Assembly (NCBI GenBank): GCA_963833955.1
Contig: CAWHZY010000016.1
Span: forward strand, 3,006 to 67,005
DNA length: 64,000 nt
Direction: 5' to 3'
Origin: Roseiarcus sp963833955
GTDB lineage: Bacteria > Pseudomonadota > Alphaproteobacteria > Rhizobiales > Beijerinckiaceae
Shown here: piece by piece, positions 8,037 through 17,288 of the stretch
Layout of the letters: each line of letters begins with the position of its first letter
How positions within the stretch are numbered: the stretch's first letter is position 1
Translations under genes and position numbers: made by a program
Notes under the pieces: model-generated
Database searches by the model: none
What the model was told of the DNA's origin: nothing
What the model saw: only the letters and a program-made list of their open reading frames with translations

Positions 8037-9478
8037 CACTACTTTGGCAGATTTCTCTGGCCTTTGGCATTTTTAGGATTCCCGAAACGTGTTTGGCGTA
8101 ATTCATGGGTGGTCGGCATTGCGGAGGGCCGACCATGGAAGAAGCCTGGAAGTCCGATCTTGATCGATGGCTCTCGCCGTTCGTGAGCGCTTTGCGGCAC
8201 AAGACGCGCGCACGGATGTGCCCTGTCTATGTTGCGGGGCTGATCGGCGGGGGCGACCGCAAGAGCGTTCAACCCATGGCGGCGCGCGACGGTGAGGTCG
8301 GTTACGACCAGCTTCATCACTTCATCGCAAGCGGCGTGTGGGACGCAGCGCCAATTGAGAAGGCCCTGCTTGCCGCGGCCGACAAGCTGGTTGGCGGCCG
8401 CGACGCGTGGCTGATCGTCGACGACACGGCGTTGCCGAAAAAGGGCGAGCATTCGGTCGGCGTCGCGCCGCAATACGCCTCGTCGCTCGGAAAGACGGCC
8501 AATTGTCAGTCGCTGGTCTCGCTGACGCTGGCGTCGCGCGAGGTCCCGGTGATGGTCGGCCTGCGGCTGTTCCTGCCGGAAGACTGGACAAACGATCCCG
8601 AGCGCATGGCGCGGGCTCGCGTGCCAAAGGAAAGACGGAACGCGCTGACGAAGCCTGAGATCGCGATCGAGGAGATTGATCGCGTCATCGCCTCGGGCGC
8701 GCGCTTCGGTTGCGTCCTCGCCAATTCGGGATACGGCTCCAGCGGGTCTTTCCGTCAGGCTCTGAGCGAGCGCGGTCTCAAGTGAGCGGTCGGGCTGGCG
8801 CGGCGCCGGAATGTCTATCCCGCCGACGTCGCTTTGCTCTTTCCTGTCTCCAAGGCAGGAAGGCCGCGCAAGTACAGCATCCCGGATCAGCCTCCGGTTT
8901 CCGCCGAAGCGTCGTTGTCGGAAGAGAAATGGCGAAGGGTCAATTGGCGGCGGGGCACAAAGGGCCGGTTGACATGCCTCTTCGCAGCTCGCCGCGTTCG
9001 CATTGCGGACGGTCACAAGCACCGCATGCTTGATGATCGCATGCAATGCATGCCGGGCGACGAAGTCTGGCTCGTCGGCGAACGGCGGTCGACCAGCGAG
9101 CAAAAATACTATGTGTCCAACCTTCCGGCCGATACCAGCCTCAAGACGCTCGCCGCCACCATCAAAGCCAGATGGGTCTGCGAGCAGGCGCATCAGCAGT
9201 TGAAGGAAGAACTCGACCTTGACCACTTCGAAGGCAGATCGTGGATCGGGCTGCACCGGCACGCCTTGATGGCCATGATCGCTTACGCCTTCCTCCAGAC
9301 CCGCCGCCTCAAGGCCGCGGGACGGAAAAAAAAGAATCGGGGGACCGCCGCCACAACCGAGCCTGCCGGCCATCAGGCAAGCCATCCTTGACCTCTTCAC
9401 GCGCCCTCCGCCCAGGCGATGTCCCCACTGCGCCAAACTCCTTAGCGAAGCCGCCGCGCCCGATCTGCCAAAGTAGTG
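8037..9478 (+). mobile_element. IS701-family insertion sequence, 1442 bp, decayed transposase
   Basis: Perfect 16-bp terminal inverted repeats (CACTACTTTGGCAGAT at 8037-8052, complement at 9463-9478) bound a single transposase region and are flanked by CTAG direct repeats. Length, repeat type and YTAR target fit the IS701 family. Intact ends and duplication suggest fairly recent arrival, yet the transposase carries a nonsense codon, a catalytic-residue change and a frameshift, so this copy should not move without help. Confidence 0.88.
8135..9476 (+). pseudogene. IS701-family DDE transposase, disrupted
   Basis: Starts at the ATG preceded by GGAGG (about 8119). The frame runs to a TGA at 8783-8785, where the expected residue is Trp (GLKWAVGL), and continues in the same frame to about 9330 with the rest of the DDE domain. 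It then shifts, probably at the A8 run near 9327-9334, so that the C-terminus (LPAIRQAILDLFTRPPPRRC...) is in another frame ending at TAG 9474-9476 inside the right repeat. The first catalytic Asp is kept (LIVDDTALPKKG), but the usual Asp of the second strand is Asn (VLANSGYG). Three independent lesions make it inactive. Confidence 0.85.
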
Positions 9479-9482
9479 CTAG
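9463..9482. repeat. Right inverted repeat of the IS701 element and CTAG duplication
   Basis: The complement of the left 16-bp end occupies 9463-9478; CTAG follows at 9479-9482. The next 235 bases, up to the permease stop at 9718, hold nothing I can identify. Confidence 0.85.
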
Positions 9483-9717
9483 GTGCTCTTCTCGGACCGG
9501 GCGGCGAGCCTCATCACTACGGAACCGCTGGCGGCGATCGCGTGACCAAGTCTGTCTAGCGCCAAAATGGTCGAGACTTCGCCCTGCGCGTTAGGTATCT
9601 TCGTGCGAGCGGCGCACACGGCAGCCGGGCGTAAAATCGACTTGGAGTCCGCGCCGTCTTTCAGCGTCATCGAATGGTGCCGATAACCTGGGGCTGACAA
9701 GCGGCTGCGAACTGCGC

Positions 9718-10713
9718 CTAATGGCGGGAAGATCTTCGCAGGGAGTCAAGCCCGACCGCGGCGATGATGATCGCCCCCTTGGCGATCGCCTGATAAGCCG
9801 GCCCCACGCCCATGATGCTCAAACCATTGTCGACCACTCCGATGATCAGCGTACCGAAAAGGACGCCAATCATCGTGCCTTTTCCGCCAGCGAGGCTCAC
9901 GCCGCCAATCGCGACCGCCGAGATCGTCGACAGTTCAAGGCCCGTCGTCTGCGCCATCGTCGCACTAAGGTAGCTCGACATGCTGATGACAGCGCCAACG
10001 CCATAGAGGAGGCCCGCGATCGCGAAAACCATGATCCGAACGCGCTGAACCGGTACGCCGCTGATGAATGCAGCTCTAGGATTGCCGCCGACTGCATAAA
10101 CTTCGGCGCCAAATGGCGTGCGATGCAAGAGGAAGTAGCTCAACGCGACGATCGCGAAGAAGACAATAACCGGAATTGGGATCCCGAGCACCTGACCCTG
10201 CCCAATCGCTGCGATGTTTGGAGGGATGTGGTCGACAAACCCCTTGCCGGTGACTTGATAGGCAAGGCCGTTGCCAATTTGCCAGCTTCCCAAAGTGACC
10301 ACCAGGGCCGGCAGCCGGAACCGCGCCACGATGAAGCCATTCACAAATCCGAAAGCACCCGCAACCAGGACCATCGCCGGCAAAGCGATAAACGACGAGA
10401 CCGGCGTCGTGATGAGGCTGCCGCCAATCATCATCGACAAGGCGACCACGCCGCTAACGGAAAGGTCCAGGCCGGCGGTCAGAACCACCAGCGCCTGACC
10501 GCAGGCAGCGATCCCGGTGATCGCGGATTGAAGCAAGACGTTGGCGATATTCGCGCCGCTGATTGTCGCTCCTCGCGTCGCAAACGCAAAGCCGGCGATA
10601 AGCGCGATGAGGACGAGGCAGCGCAGGGCGTCCTCGCCCGCAGGAAGCCCGCGCGCCGGCGAGTTCCTGACGCCAGTCGGCGCGCTCTTTTCAGGCGTTG
10701 CGCCCATGGTCAT
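9718..10713 (-). CDS. ABC sugar transporter permease (RbsC-like), system A
   Basis: A 331-residue inner-membrane permease of the ribose/xylose/rhamnose (CUT2) class with about eight to ten hydrophobic segments and the characteristic ATPase-coupling loop FGAEVYAVGGNPRAAFISG. Hydrophilic first 25 residues are cytoplasmic. Its start overlaps the stop of the second system A permease by four bases. It is the last gene of the minus-strand operon SBP-ATPase-permease-permease (14618 to 9718). Confidence 0.88.
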   Translation of the reverse strand: MTMGATPEKSAPTGVRNSPARGLPAGEDALRCLVLIALIAGFAFATRGATISGANIANVLLQSAITGIAACGQALVVLTAGLDLSVSGVVALSMMIGGSLITTPVSSFIALPAMVLVAGAFGFVNGFIVARFRLPALVVTLGSWQIGNGLAYQVTGKGFVDHIPPNIAAIGQGQVLGIPIPVIVFFAIVALSYFLLHRTPFGAEVYAVGGNPRAAFISGVPVQRVRIMVFAIAGLLYGVGAVISMSSYLSATMAQTTGLELSTISAVAIGGVSLAGGKGTMIGVLFGTLIIGVVDNGLSIMGVGPAYQAIAKGAIIIAAVGLDSLRRSSRH

Positions 10714-11696
10714 GCGGCCGCCCTGTTGAGCCGCAGGCGCGGTCTAAAATACTCGATCGACGCGGCGACGATAATGATGGCGCCCTTGACCGTATTCTGG
10801 GCGGCGGTGGTCGCGCCGATGGCCCCAAGCCCGCTGTCGATGACGGCAAGGATAAGGGTGCCGACGAGGACGCCGAAGATCGTGCCTTTGCCGCCAAAAA
10901 TACTGACGCCCCCAACCGTCACGGCGGCGACGCTGTCGATCTGCAGGCCGGTCAGCGTCCGCGCCGACGCCGCCATCATGCGCGACGTGATCGAAATTGC
11001 GGCAAGCGAGACCATAATCCCGGAAATGACAAACACCGCAAAGTGGATTCGCTGCACCTTGATCCCGGAAAGGTAGGCGCTGCCCGCATTCCCGCCGACC
11101 GCGTAGATCGATCGCCCGAATGAGGTGTGGTGTAGAACATAGGCCGCGAGGAGGAACAGAACGAGCATCTCAACGATCGGAATCGGGACGCCCGCGATCG
11201 ACGATTGCCCGAAAACGCCGAAGTCTGGCGTGATATCGGTGATGGTGTAACCGCCGCCAATAAGCTGAGCGACGCCGACGCCGATCTGCCAGGTTCCTAA
11301 GGTCACGACCAGCGAAGGTATCCGCCCCCAGGCTACAAGGGCGCCATTGACGGCGCCCATGAGGGCGCCGACCGCCAGCATGATGCCGGCGCCGGTCCAG
11401 ATTGAACTTGGATCGCCGCCGAACAGGTTGAGGTCGAACCAACTCGTCAATGCAGACGCGCCAATCACACTCACGAGCATGCCGATTCCATAGAGCGAAA
11501 CGTCGATGGCGCCGGTGAGGATCACGAAGGCTTGCCCGATCGCCGCGATGCCGACGATCGCGCTTTGTTGCAAGATATTCCGTAAGCCCAGCGGGCTATA
11601 GGTGACGCCGTTGGTCAGCAGCCCGAACATGATGACGAGGGCCACGAGCACGATCAGGCGAAGCACGTCGTCGTTGCGAAGGAGGCGTCCAATCAT
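10710..11696 (-). CDS. ABC sugar transporter permease (RbsC-like), system A
   Basis: A 328-residue CUT2-type permease with the family loop FGRSIYAVGGNAGSAYLSG, an ILTGAIDVSLYG segment in the third membrane region and repeated hydrophobic helices. Together with its partner it would form the membrane channel energised by the double ATPase encoded immediately upstream (four-base overlap). The family GxxDLSxG motif is degenerate here as GAIDVSLYG. Confidence 0.88.
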   Translation of the reverse strand: MIGRLLRNDDVLRLIVLVALVIMFGLLTNGVTYSPLGLRNILQQSAIVGIAAIGQAFVILTGAIDVSLYGIGMLVSVIGASALTSWFDLNLFGGDPSSIWTGAGIMLAVGALMGAVNGALVAWGRIPSLVVTLGTWQIGVGVAQLIGGGYTITDITPDFGVFGQSSIAGVPIPIVEMLVLFLLAAYVLHHTSFGRSIYAVGGNAGSAYLSGIKVQRIHFAVFVISGIMVSLAAISITSRMMAASARTLTGLQIDSVAAVTVGGVSIFGGKGTIFGVLVGTLILAVIDSGLGAIGATTAAQNTVKGAIIIVAASIEYFRPRLRLNRAAA

Positions 11697-13321
11697 TGCG
11701 CGTCAGCCAAAACATTCGAAACAGGCTCCTCGGACCGCACGCCGACCGGCATGATCATGTCGAGGAGCTCATGTTCGGTGACTTCATGGGGAGCGACCTC
11801 GCGCGTTATCCGCCCCTGAACCATGATTAGGATACGGTCGCAGGCGACGAGAATCTCGCGCATGTCGGATGTCAGCAGGAGGACGCCGACGCCCTCGTCA
11901 CGCGCCTGCAGCCTAATGACGTCGTAGATCTCCTGCCGAGCGGTCACGTCGATGCCGCGCGTTGGCTCGTCGAGGATGAGAAACTTCGACTGCGCCGCGA
12001 GCCATTTGCCAATGACGACCTTCTGCTGGTTTCCGCCGCTCAGGAGCCGGATGAGCTTCGCCGGCTCGCGGGGCCGCAAGCCGACGGCATCCATGACCGA
12101 AAGCGCAAGTTGGCGCGCGGCGCCGAGCGCAGTCAGGAATCCGGTGGACACTCGATTGAGCGCAGGCAACACGATGTTGAACTGCACCGACTGGCCCTGA
12201 ACGAGGCCTTCCGCCTGACGATCTTCGCTCACGAAACCTATACCAAGCCGTCGCGCCTTATTGGGCGTCATGGTTCTCGGATCGACTGCCGCGCCTTGAA
12301 AGACCATCTTGCCGCGAACGTCGACCTCCTTGGGCAGCGCGCCGACGATGGCGCGCGCCAGTTCGCTTTTCCCTGCGCCGATCACGCCGGCAACGCCAAC
12401 GACGCTTCCCTTGCCGACGGCGAAATTCACGGCGCTGAACATGCGCTCGGCGGCGAACTCCTCAAGCTCAATGACGTTTTCCAGGCTCAGAGGTTCGGCG
12501 CTCTCTCGGATCGCGTCCGCGCTGACGGGCTTGCCCGTCATGCTTTCCACAAGCGTCTTCATGTCGAGATCACGAATGCCAAACGTTCCCGCCACCTTGC
12601 CATCGCGTAGGATCGTCACTCGGTTGGCGAGCGCGAACACTTCGTCCAGCTTGTGCGTTATGTAGACAATCGCGATGCCGTTCTTCTTCAAGACGCGAAC
12701 CAGTCCATAGAGATTATCGACTTCGATCCGCGAGAGCGCCGAAGAGGGTTCGTCCATAATGAAAACCAAGGGGTCATAAGAGAGCGCCCGGGCGATCTCG
12801 ACCTCCTGCTGATCGGCGACCTTCAAATCGCCAACGATCGCCTCGCAGCTGACGCGGCTGCCGATCCGCCCTAACAGGGCGGCGGCGTCCGCGTGCGCGC
12901 GCGGCCAAGCGATCCTTCCAAATTGCGTTGGCAAGCGACCAAGAAAAATGTTCTCGGTGACGCTGAGCGTCGGCACGAGCCCGAACTCCTGGTAGACCAT
13001 CGACACGCGGTTGCGCTGCGCGTCAGCTGGAGTGGCGAACCGGACGGCGCGGCCGCCGACTATGAGTTGGCCGCGGTCAGGCTGATGGACCCCCATCAGG
13101 ATCTTCATAAGCGAACTCTTGCCCGCTCCATTCTCGCCCAATAGGGCGTGGACCTCGCCTGCGCGCAACTCAAGATTAACGTCGTTGAGAACCGCAACGG
13201 GGCCGAACGACTTACTGATCCCGACCATATTGAGGGCAATGTCGTTCAAAGACTCATTCCTCGATCGATCACCTTCCGCGGCCGTCTGATCCGGCTCTCT
13301 CCCTCGCCCGAACGACGACAT
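11693..13321 (-). CDS. Sugar ABC transporter double ATPase (RbsA-like), system A
   Basis: Two nucleotide-binding domains in tandem, as in RbsA/XylG. Domain 1 has Walker A GENGAGKSS and Walker B FIMDEPSSAL; domain 2 has the usual degenerate P-loop GVIGAGKSELAR, signature LSGGNQQKV and Walker B LILDEPTRGID. The long start (ATG 13321) gives 542 residues with an unusual charged leader. A TTG at 13246 preceded by GAGGAA fits family length better, so the true start may be there. It drives import through the two permeases downstream. Confidence 0.9.
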   Translation of the reverse strand: MSSFGRGREPDQTAAEGDRSRNESLNDIALNMVGISKSFGPVAVLNDVNLELRAGEVHALLGENGAGKSSLMKILMGVHQPDRGQLIVGGRAVRFATPADAQRNRVSMVYQEFGLVPTLSVTENIFLGRLPTQFGRIAWPRAHADAAALLGRIGSRVSCEAIVGDLKVADQQEVEIARALSYDPLVFIMDEPSSALSRIEVDNLYGLVRVLKKNGIAIVYITHKLDEVFALANRVTILRDGKVAGTFGIRDLDMKTLVESMTGKPVSADAIRESAEPLSLENVIELEEFAAERMFSAVNFAVGKGSVVGVAGVIGAGKSELARAIVGALPKEVDVRGKMVFQGAAVDPRTMTPNKARRLGIGFVSEDRQAEGLVQGQSVQFNIVLPALNRVSTGFLTALGAARQLALSVMDAVGLRPREPAKLIRLLSGGNQQKVVIGKWLAAQSKFLILDEPTRGIDVTARQEIYDVIRLQARDEGVGVLLLTSDMREILVACDRILIMVQGRITREVAPHEVTEHELLDMIMPVGVRSEEPVSNVLADAQ

Positions 13322-13379
13322 TCGCGCCCCGTGCGCGGACGGCAGCTTCGTCGAAGCCGCCCACGCAGTCGGGCCTCTG

Positions 13380-14618
13380 TCAGTAGTTCAGGAGCTTCTT
13401 GCGATCCTCGATCGTCGGCGTCGGCAGCCCGATCGACTTCGTATCGAGAACCGGCCAGTCCGCCCACTTGCCCAGCGGCATCTCAGTGAACGCAATCGTT
13501 CCACCCCACATGTGCGCCTTGGGGGTGTCGATCGTCTCCCCGGTCAGAAGCGGCATGGGCAGTTGCACCCACTTCGGCAGCTTGACGTTGCCGGAATTCG
13601 CATCGCCGGCCGCCAAGTTCTGCTTGAGCACCGTATGCCACATGAACTGCTTTAGCGCGACGTCCATCTGGTGCCAGGGATTGTTGGAGATCGTGTAATC
13701 GAATGTACCGTCCTTGAGCGGAGCGAGCATCGCCTTGTCGATGTCCTGCAAGATCACGACGACGTGCTTCGGATCGCCCTTGGGCGCAAGTCGCCCGACC
13801 GAACGGAGTCCTTCGATAATTGCGCCGGCGTCCCCGAACTGCGGGTAAACCGCCTGAATGTCGGGATAGCGAGCAAACGCGTCCTGGATCGCCTTCACTT
13901 CGGCCTCTGGCTGGCCTGCGGTGTCGACCGATTCAACAATTTGGACCGCCTTGTCGTCGCCGATGCCCTTCATGATGCCGTTGTGCCTGTCCTGACAGAT
14001 CGGCGCGGCGCGGATCCCCCAAATCTCGAGGACACGATACGGCTTCTCGGGTGTCGCGCCGGCGGCCTTGGCCTTCTCAGCGAAAATCTGGCCGATCTGC
14101 CCGTTCCCGTCCATCGCATCGGCGATATAGCCAGCGAAGCCGGTCAGCTTGTCGGTCTTTGCCGGAATGACCCAGTCATAGACGTCGATGCCGGCGGCAA
14201 TCGCTTTGTCGATCGTCGATGCCAATGCGCCCGGATCCATGGGCTGCATAATGATCGCGTCGTAACTCTTGGTCGCGATCGCGTCTTCGATGGCGTGAGC
14301 TTCTTTCTGGGCGTCGAATTCCGCCGAGACGAGCGTGAACTTGGCGCCGGCCTGCTCTAATTGATACTTAGCCAAATTGGCTGCGACGACCTGATAATCG
14401 TCGCCCATCCAGACCGGAAGGTAGAGCACGCGGTAGGGCGACCCATCCTTCTTCACTCCCATGCCTTTATAAGGGTTCCAGCTGACACCGGCCGGATCGA
14501 TGAGCGGCTTGATGCGCGCCCACTCGGAATCGGAAATGCTCGCCGGCTTATCTTGCGCAAAGGCGGCGCCTGACAGGCTCAGCAGACATACGCCTGCAAG
14601 CAACGTTTTGAAGATCAT
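13380..14618 (-). CDS. Periplasmic sugar-binding protein (Peripla_BP_4 type), system A
   Basis: About 412 residues, longer than typical RbsB. It begins with a Sec signal peptide ending at SGAAFAQD and contains a type I periplasmic-binding fold (VLYLPVWMGDDYQVVAANLAKYQLEQAGA, later AIIMQPMDPGALAS). The ATG at 14618 is preceded by GGGAGAGG. It is the first gene of system A, so it sets transporter specificity, which cannot be read from sequence. The extended N-terminal segment before the first strand (about 40 residues, ending WNPYKGMG) is unusual for the group. Confidence 0.87.
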   Translation of the reverse strand: MIFKTLLAGVCLLSLSGAAFAQDKPASISDSEWARIKPLIDPAGVSWNPYKGMGVKKDGSPYRVLYLPVWMGDDYQVVAANLAKYQLEQAGAKFTLVSAEFDAQKEAHAIEDAIATKSYDAIIMQPMDPGALASTIDKAIAAGIDVYDWVIPAKTDKLTGFAGYIADAMDGNGQIGQIFAEKAKAAGATPEKPYRVLEIWGIRAAPICQDRHNGIMKGIGDDKAVQIVESVDTAGQPEAEVKAIQDAFARYPDIQAVYPQFGDAGAIIEGLRSVGRLAPKGDPKHVVVILQDIDKAMLAPLKDGTFDYTISNNPWHQMDVALKQFMWHTVLKQNLAAGDANSGNVKLPKWVQLPMPLLTGETIDTPKAHMWGGTIAFTEMPLGKWADWPVLDTKSIGLPTPTIEDRKKLLNY

Positions 14619-14859
14619 CGACCTCTCCCTTTCCTCCAACTTGCGTTGGCTATTTTGCGTTCTCTGCCGCAGCGCAGCGCCCAATTGAGGCGCCGCGCAC
14701 CTGCATTCAAAATGCCTTGAAGTCCGGTCCTACTCGACGCAACCTCCGCTCGACGCGAGCTTCACAAATCATATACGTGCTGCCGGTCGCCGCCCCCTCT
14801 ATTTCGGAACGCCGGCATCGCGTCGCGCGATGCATGAAGAGCTTCGCAGCAGGCCCATT

Positions 14860-15125
14860 TCGATCGAGTTGACGCGCACCCACCCATGGTCGTCGATCGA
14901 ACTTCACGGCTGCGTCCACGACCTGCACCGTCTTCCACCCGTAGAAGTCGGTCTGCGGGCGCGCATTCGCCGCGAGCGTCTGAATGAAATCGTTGAGCTG
15001 AAGGATCTTGGTCTCTGTGTAGCCCAAGCCAGTCCGGCACGAGCCACGACTCCTCGCCATAAGCGCTGCTCGCGAAGCGCATGATGAAGGCGGCATTGTC
15101 GTCGATGGTTGATTGGCTCTTTTTT
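14860..15125 (-). pseudogene. Remnant of a Gfo/Idh/MocA oxidoreductase (C-terminal domain)
   Basis: Two minus-strand frames together recover the end of a Gfo/Idh/MocA protein: NAAFIMRFASSAYGEESW in one frame, then YTETKILQLNDFIQTLAANARPQTDF followed by WKTVQVVDAAVK in another. The last piece is the family's conserved C-terminal helix. At least one frameshift lies between them, the N-terminal Rossmann domain is missing, and no start is present. The rest of 14619-15309 shows no gene. It probably records a dehydrogenase once encoded beside importer A or B. Confidence 0.6.
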
Positions 15126-15309
15126 CACGTTCGAGCCGACCACAGCGCCAGCGGCCGCCGGCGGCGGCTAGAACGATTTCCTTGTGCAGGTTATTGGGAA
15201 CGAGAATGAGGGCCAGGTCATAAGTCCTGATGCATACAAACGTGATCTCGACTGCAACAACGACCGGTATTCGCACGGAGTTTTTCTCGAAGAGTTGCAT
15301 GACCTCCGG

Positions 15310-16314
15310 TCAGCCCAACCTCTTGAGAAGCACTCTTCGCCAAACGAGGGGCAGCGCGATGACCACGATCAGCATGGCTCCAACGATGATCGACATGACC
15401 GGACTGGGTATGTTGAGAAGGCCGAGGCCGAAAGTCACCAATCCCATGATGCACGCCGCGAGTACGACGCCCGGAATGGACCCGGCCCCGCCCTGGATGC
15501 TGACACCCCCCAATACGACCATGGTGATCACGTCGAGTTCGTAACCCTGCGCGATCGATGGCCGCGTCGAACCGAGGCGCGATGTGATGAGCACCGCCGC
15601 GACGCCCGACATGAGACCCGTCAAGCAGAAGAGCTGGAACTTGATCTGTTCGACACCCACCCCCGAATAGCGTGCGGCGACCGGATTCGCGCCGATTGCG
15701 AAGATCCGCCGGCCGAAGCTCGTACAGTGCAGCACGAAGCCGAAAGTAAGCGCCGCGGCGATAAAGAGGGCGAGCTCGAAAGAGACGACGCTGATGACGT
15801 AGCCCTGTCCAAAATAGGCAAGGCTCGCAGGATATTTGTCATAGGCCTGGTCGCCCAGAATGATGAACGCGACGCCCCGGAACAGACTCATCGTGCCGAT
15901 CGTCGCCACGATCGAGGGCAGCTGAAAATACGCGACAAGCAGGCCGTTGCCGACCCCGCAAGCGATCCCCACTCCAACGCCAATTGCGACCAATATTGGC
16001 GTCGATGCGCCGACCTGCGCCGCCATCCCCATGAGGGTGGACGCGAGAGCCACGATCGCAGCGACCGAGAGGTCAAATTCGCCTGACACGATGAGAAGCG
16101 CCATCGGCAGCGCAATGAGGCCCTTCTCGGTGAAGGTGAAAGTGAGGTCAGACAGAGCCCAAGGGTCGAGAAAATACGGAGAGGCGACGCTGTTGAGGGC
16201 GAATACAGCGACGGCGATCGCGGCCAGCAGCGTTTCCCAGCGCATGAGCCTTCGCCAGGCCGTCTCATGCAAGCGGTCGGGAATTGGGCCGCGCTCGACC
16301 CGCCTCTCGCTCAT
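15310..16314 (-). CDS. ABC sugar transporter permease (RbsC-like), system B
   Basis: A 334-residue CUT2 permease with a charged N-terminus, multiple hydrophobic helices, the substrate-pathway motif VSGEFDLSVAAIVALAS and the coupling loop FGRRIFAIGANPVAARYSG. It overlaps the preceding permease by four bases and ends the minus-strand system B operon (18946-19968 SBP, 17285 ATPase, 16311 and 15310 permeases), the same order as rhamnose transporter operons in rhizobia. Confidence 0.88.
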   Translation of the reverse strand: MSERRVERGPIPDRLHETAWRRLMRWETLLAAIAVAVFALNSVASPYFLDPWALSDLTFTFTEKGLIALPMALLIVSGEFDLSVAAIVALASTLMGMAAQVGASTPILVAIGVGVGIACGVGNGLLVAYFQLPSIVATIGTMSLFRGVAFIILGDQAYDKYPASLAYFGQGYVISVVSFELALFIAAALTFGFVLHCTSFGRRIFAIGANPVAARYSGVGVEQIKFQLFCLTGLMSGVAAVLITSRLGSTRPSIAQGYELDVITMVVLGGVSIQGGAGSIPGVVLAACIMGLVTFGLGLLNIPSPVMSIIVGAMLIVVIALPLVWRRVLLKRLG

Positions 16315-17288
16315 GTCTGCTCGGCTCGCTTGAGGATTAGGCGCCCTGGCCGCCGCTCGCTGCGCAGGTTGAGCGCAACTGCAGCAATGATAGCGACACC
16401 CGAGATCGCCATCTGCCAGAATGGCGATACGTGGATCACAGGGAGGGCGTCGGCAATAATCCCGAGGAACAACGCACCCAACACCGTCCCAGCGACGGAG
16501 CCGACGCCGCCAGCGATCGACACGCCCCCGACAAGGCAGGCGGCAATGACGGTGAGTTCATAGCCGCTCGCCACCTCAACCGAGGCGATCACATAGCGTG
16601 AAATCCACAGATAACCCACAAGCCCGGCCACCGCGCCGGAGATGCAGAAGACGAAAAACTTTGTCCGGGCGACGTCGATGCCTGCATAGAGCGCCGCGGT
16701 CGGATTGACGCCGACGGCGTAGATCGAGCGACCGAACGGAATCCGTCGCATCAGCGTGGCGAAGATCACAACGACGACGATCGCAATCCATGACAGAACC
16801 GGCAGGCCCAGAACGTTAATCCGTTGGAAGCCGATGAAGGCCGGGCTCATCTGATCGGCGTTGACCCAAGCCCCTCCGGAGAGGACATAAGTCGCTCCTC
16901 GATAGATGGCGAGCGTGCCGAGCGTCACGACGATCGGCGGGACGCTGAAGAGCCAGATGACGAGCCCGTTCAGCGCGCCAAGCGCCAGGCCGACGGCGAT
17001 CGCCACGGCGATCAGGACGCCGACGGGGACGCCCGGATGCGCCGCGTTCAGCATGGCGACCGCCATACCGCTGAAACACAGGCTGGACGCCATCGACAGA
17101 TCGAGCGACCGGGAGACGATCACCGCCATCTGGCCAAGCGCCAGCATGATCAGGAGCGAAGTGTCGTTGAAGACTTGCACCAAGTTCGCAGGCCGAATGA
17201 AATCCGGAAATCGCATTCCGACGAGCGCGAGCAACACAAGATTCGCGAGCAGCAACCAGATCTCGCGGAACTGAAATATCCGCTTCAC
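16311..17288 (-). CDS. ABC sugar transporter permease (RbsC-like), system B
   Basis: A 325-residue CUT2 permease. The first helix follows MKRIFQFREIW, the third region reads VSRSLDLSMASSLCF, and the coupling loop is FGRSIYAVGVNPTAALYAG. It overlaps the ATPase stop by four bases and the next permease start by four bases, so the three membrane and energy components are translationally coupled. Confidence 0.88.
   Translation of the reverse strand: MKRIFQFREIWLLLANLVLLALVGMRFPDFIRPANLVQVFNDTSLLIMLALGQMAVIVSRSLDLSMASSLCFSGMAVAMLNAAHPGVPVGVLIAVAIAVGLALGALNGLVIWLFSVPPIVVTLGTLAIYRGATYVLSGGAWVNADQMSPAFIGFQRINVLGLPVLSWIAIVVVVIFATLMRRIPFGRSIYAVGVNPTAALYAGIDVARTKFFVFCISGAVAGLVGYLWISRYVIASVEVASGYELTVIAACLVGGVSIAGGVGSVAGTVLGALFLGIIADALPVIHVSPFWQMAISGVAIIAAVALNLRSERRPGRLILKRAEQT

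Noticed and set aside
5571..8039. Very long minus-strand open frame (822 codons) antisense to ppx, rlmJ and the nitronate monooxygenase gene
   Set aside because: It is the shadow of three recognisable plus-strand genes in GC-rich DNA. The translation is Arg/Asp/Gly-rich without any domain.
8039..9436. Minus-strand frame of 465 codons spanning the insertion sequence
   Set aside because: Antisense to the transposase, starts and ends inside the element and has no family features.
14707..15300. 197-codon minus-strand frame as a single intact gene
   Set aside because: Only its middle resembles a protein family, the rest of that domain is in another frame, and no ribosome site is present; called as a remnant instead.
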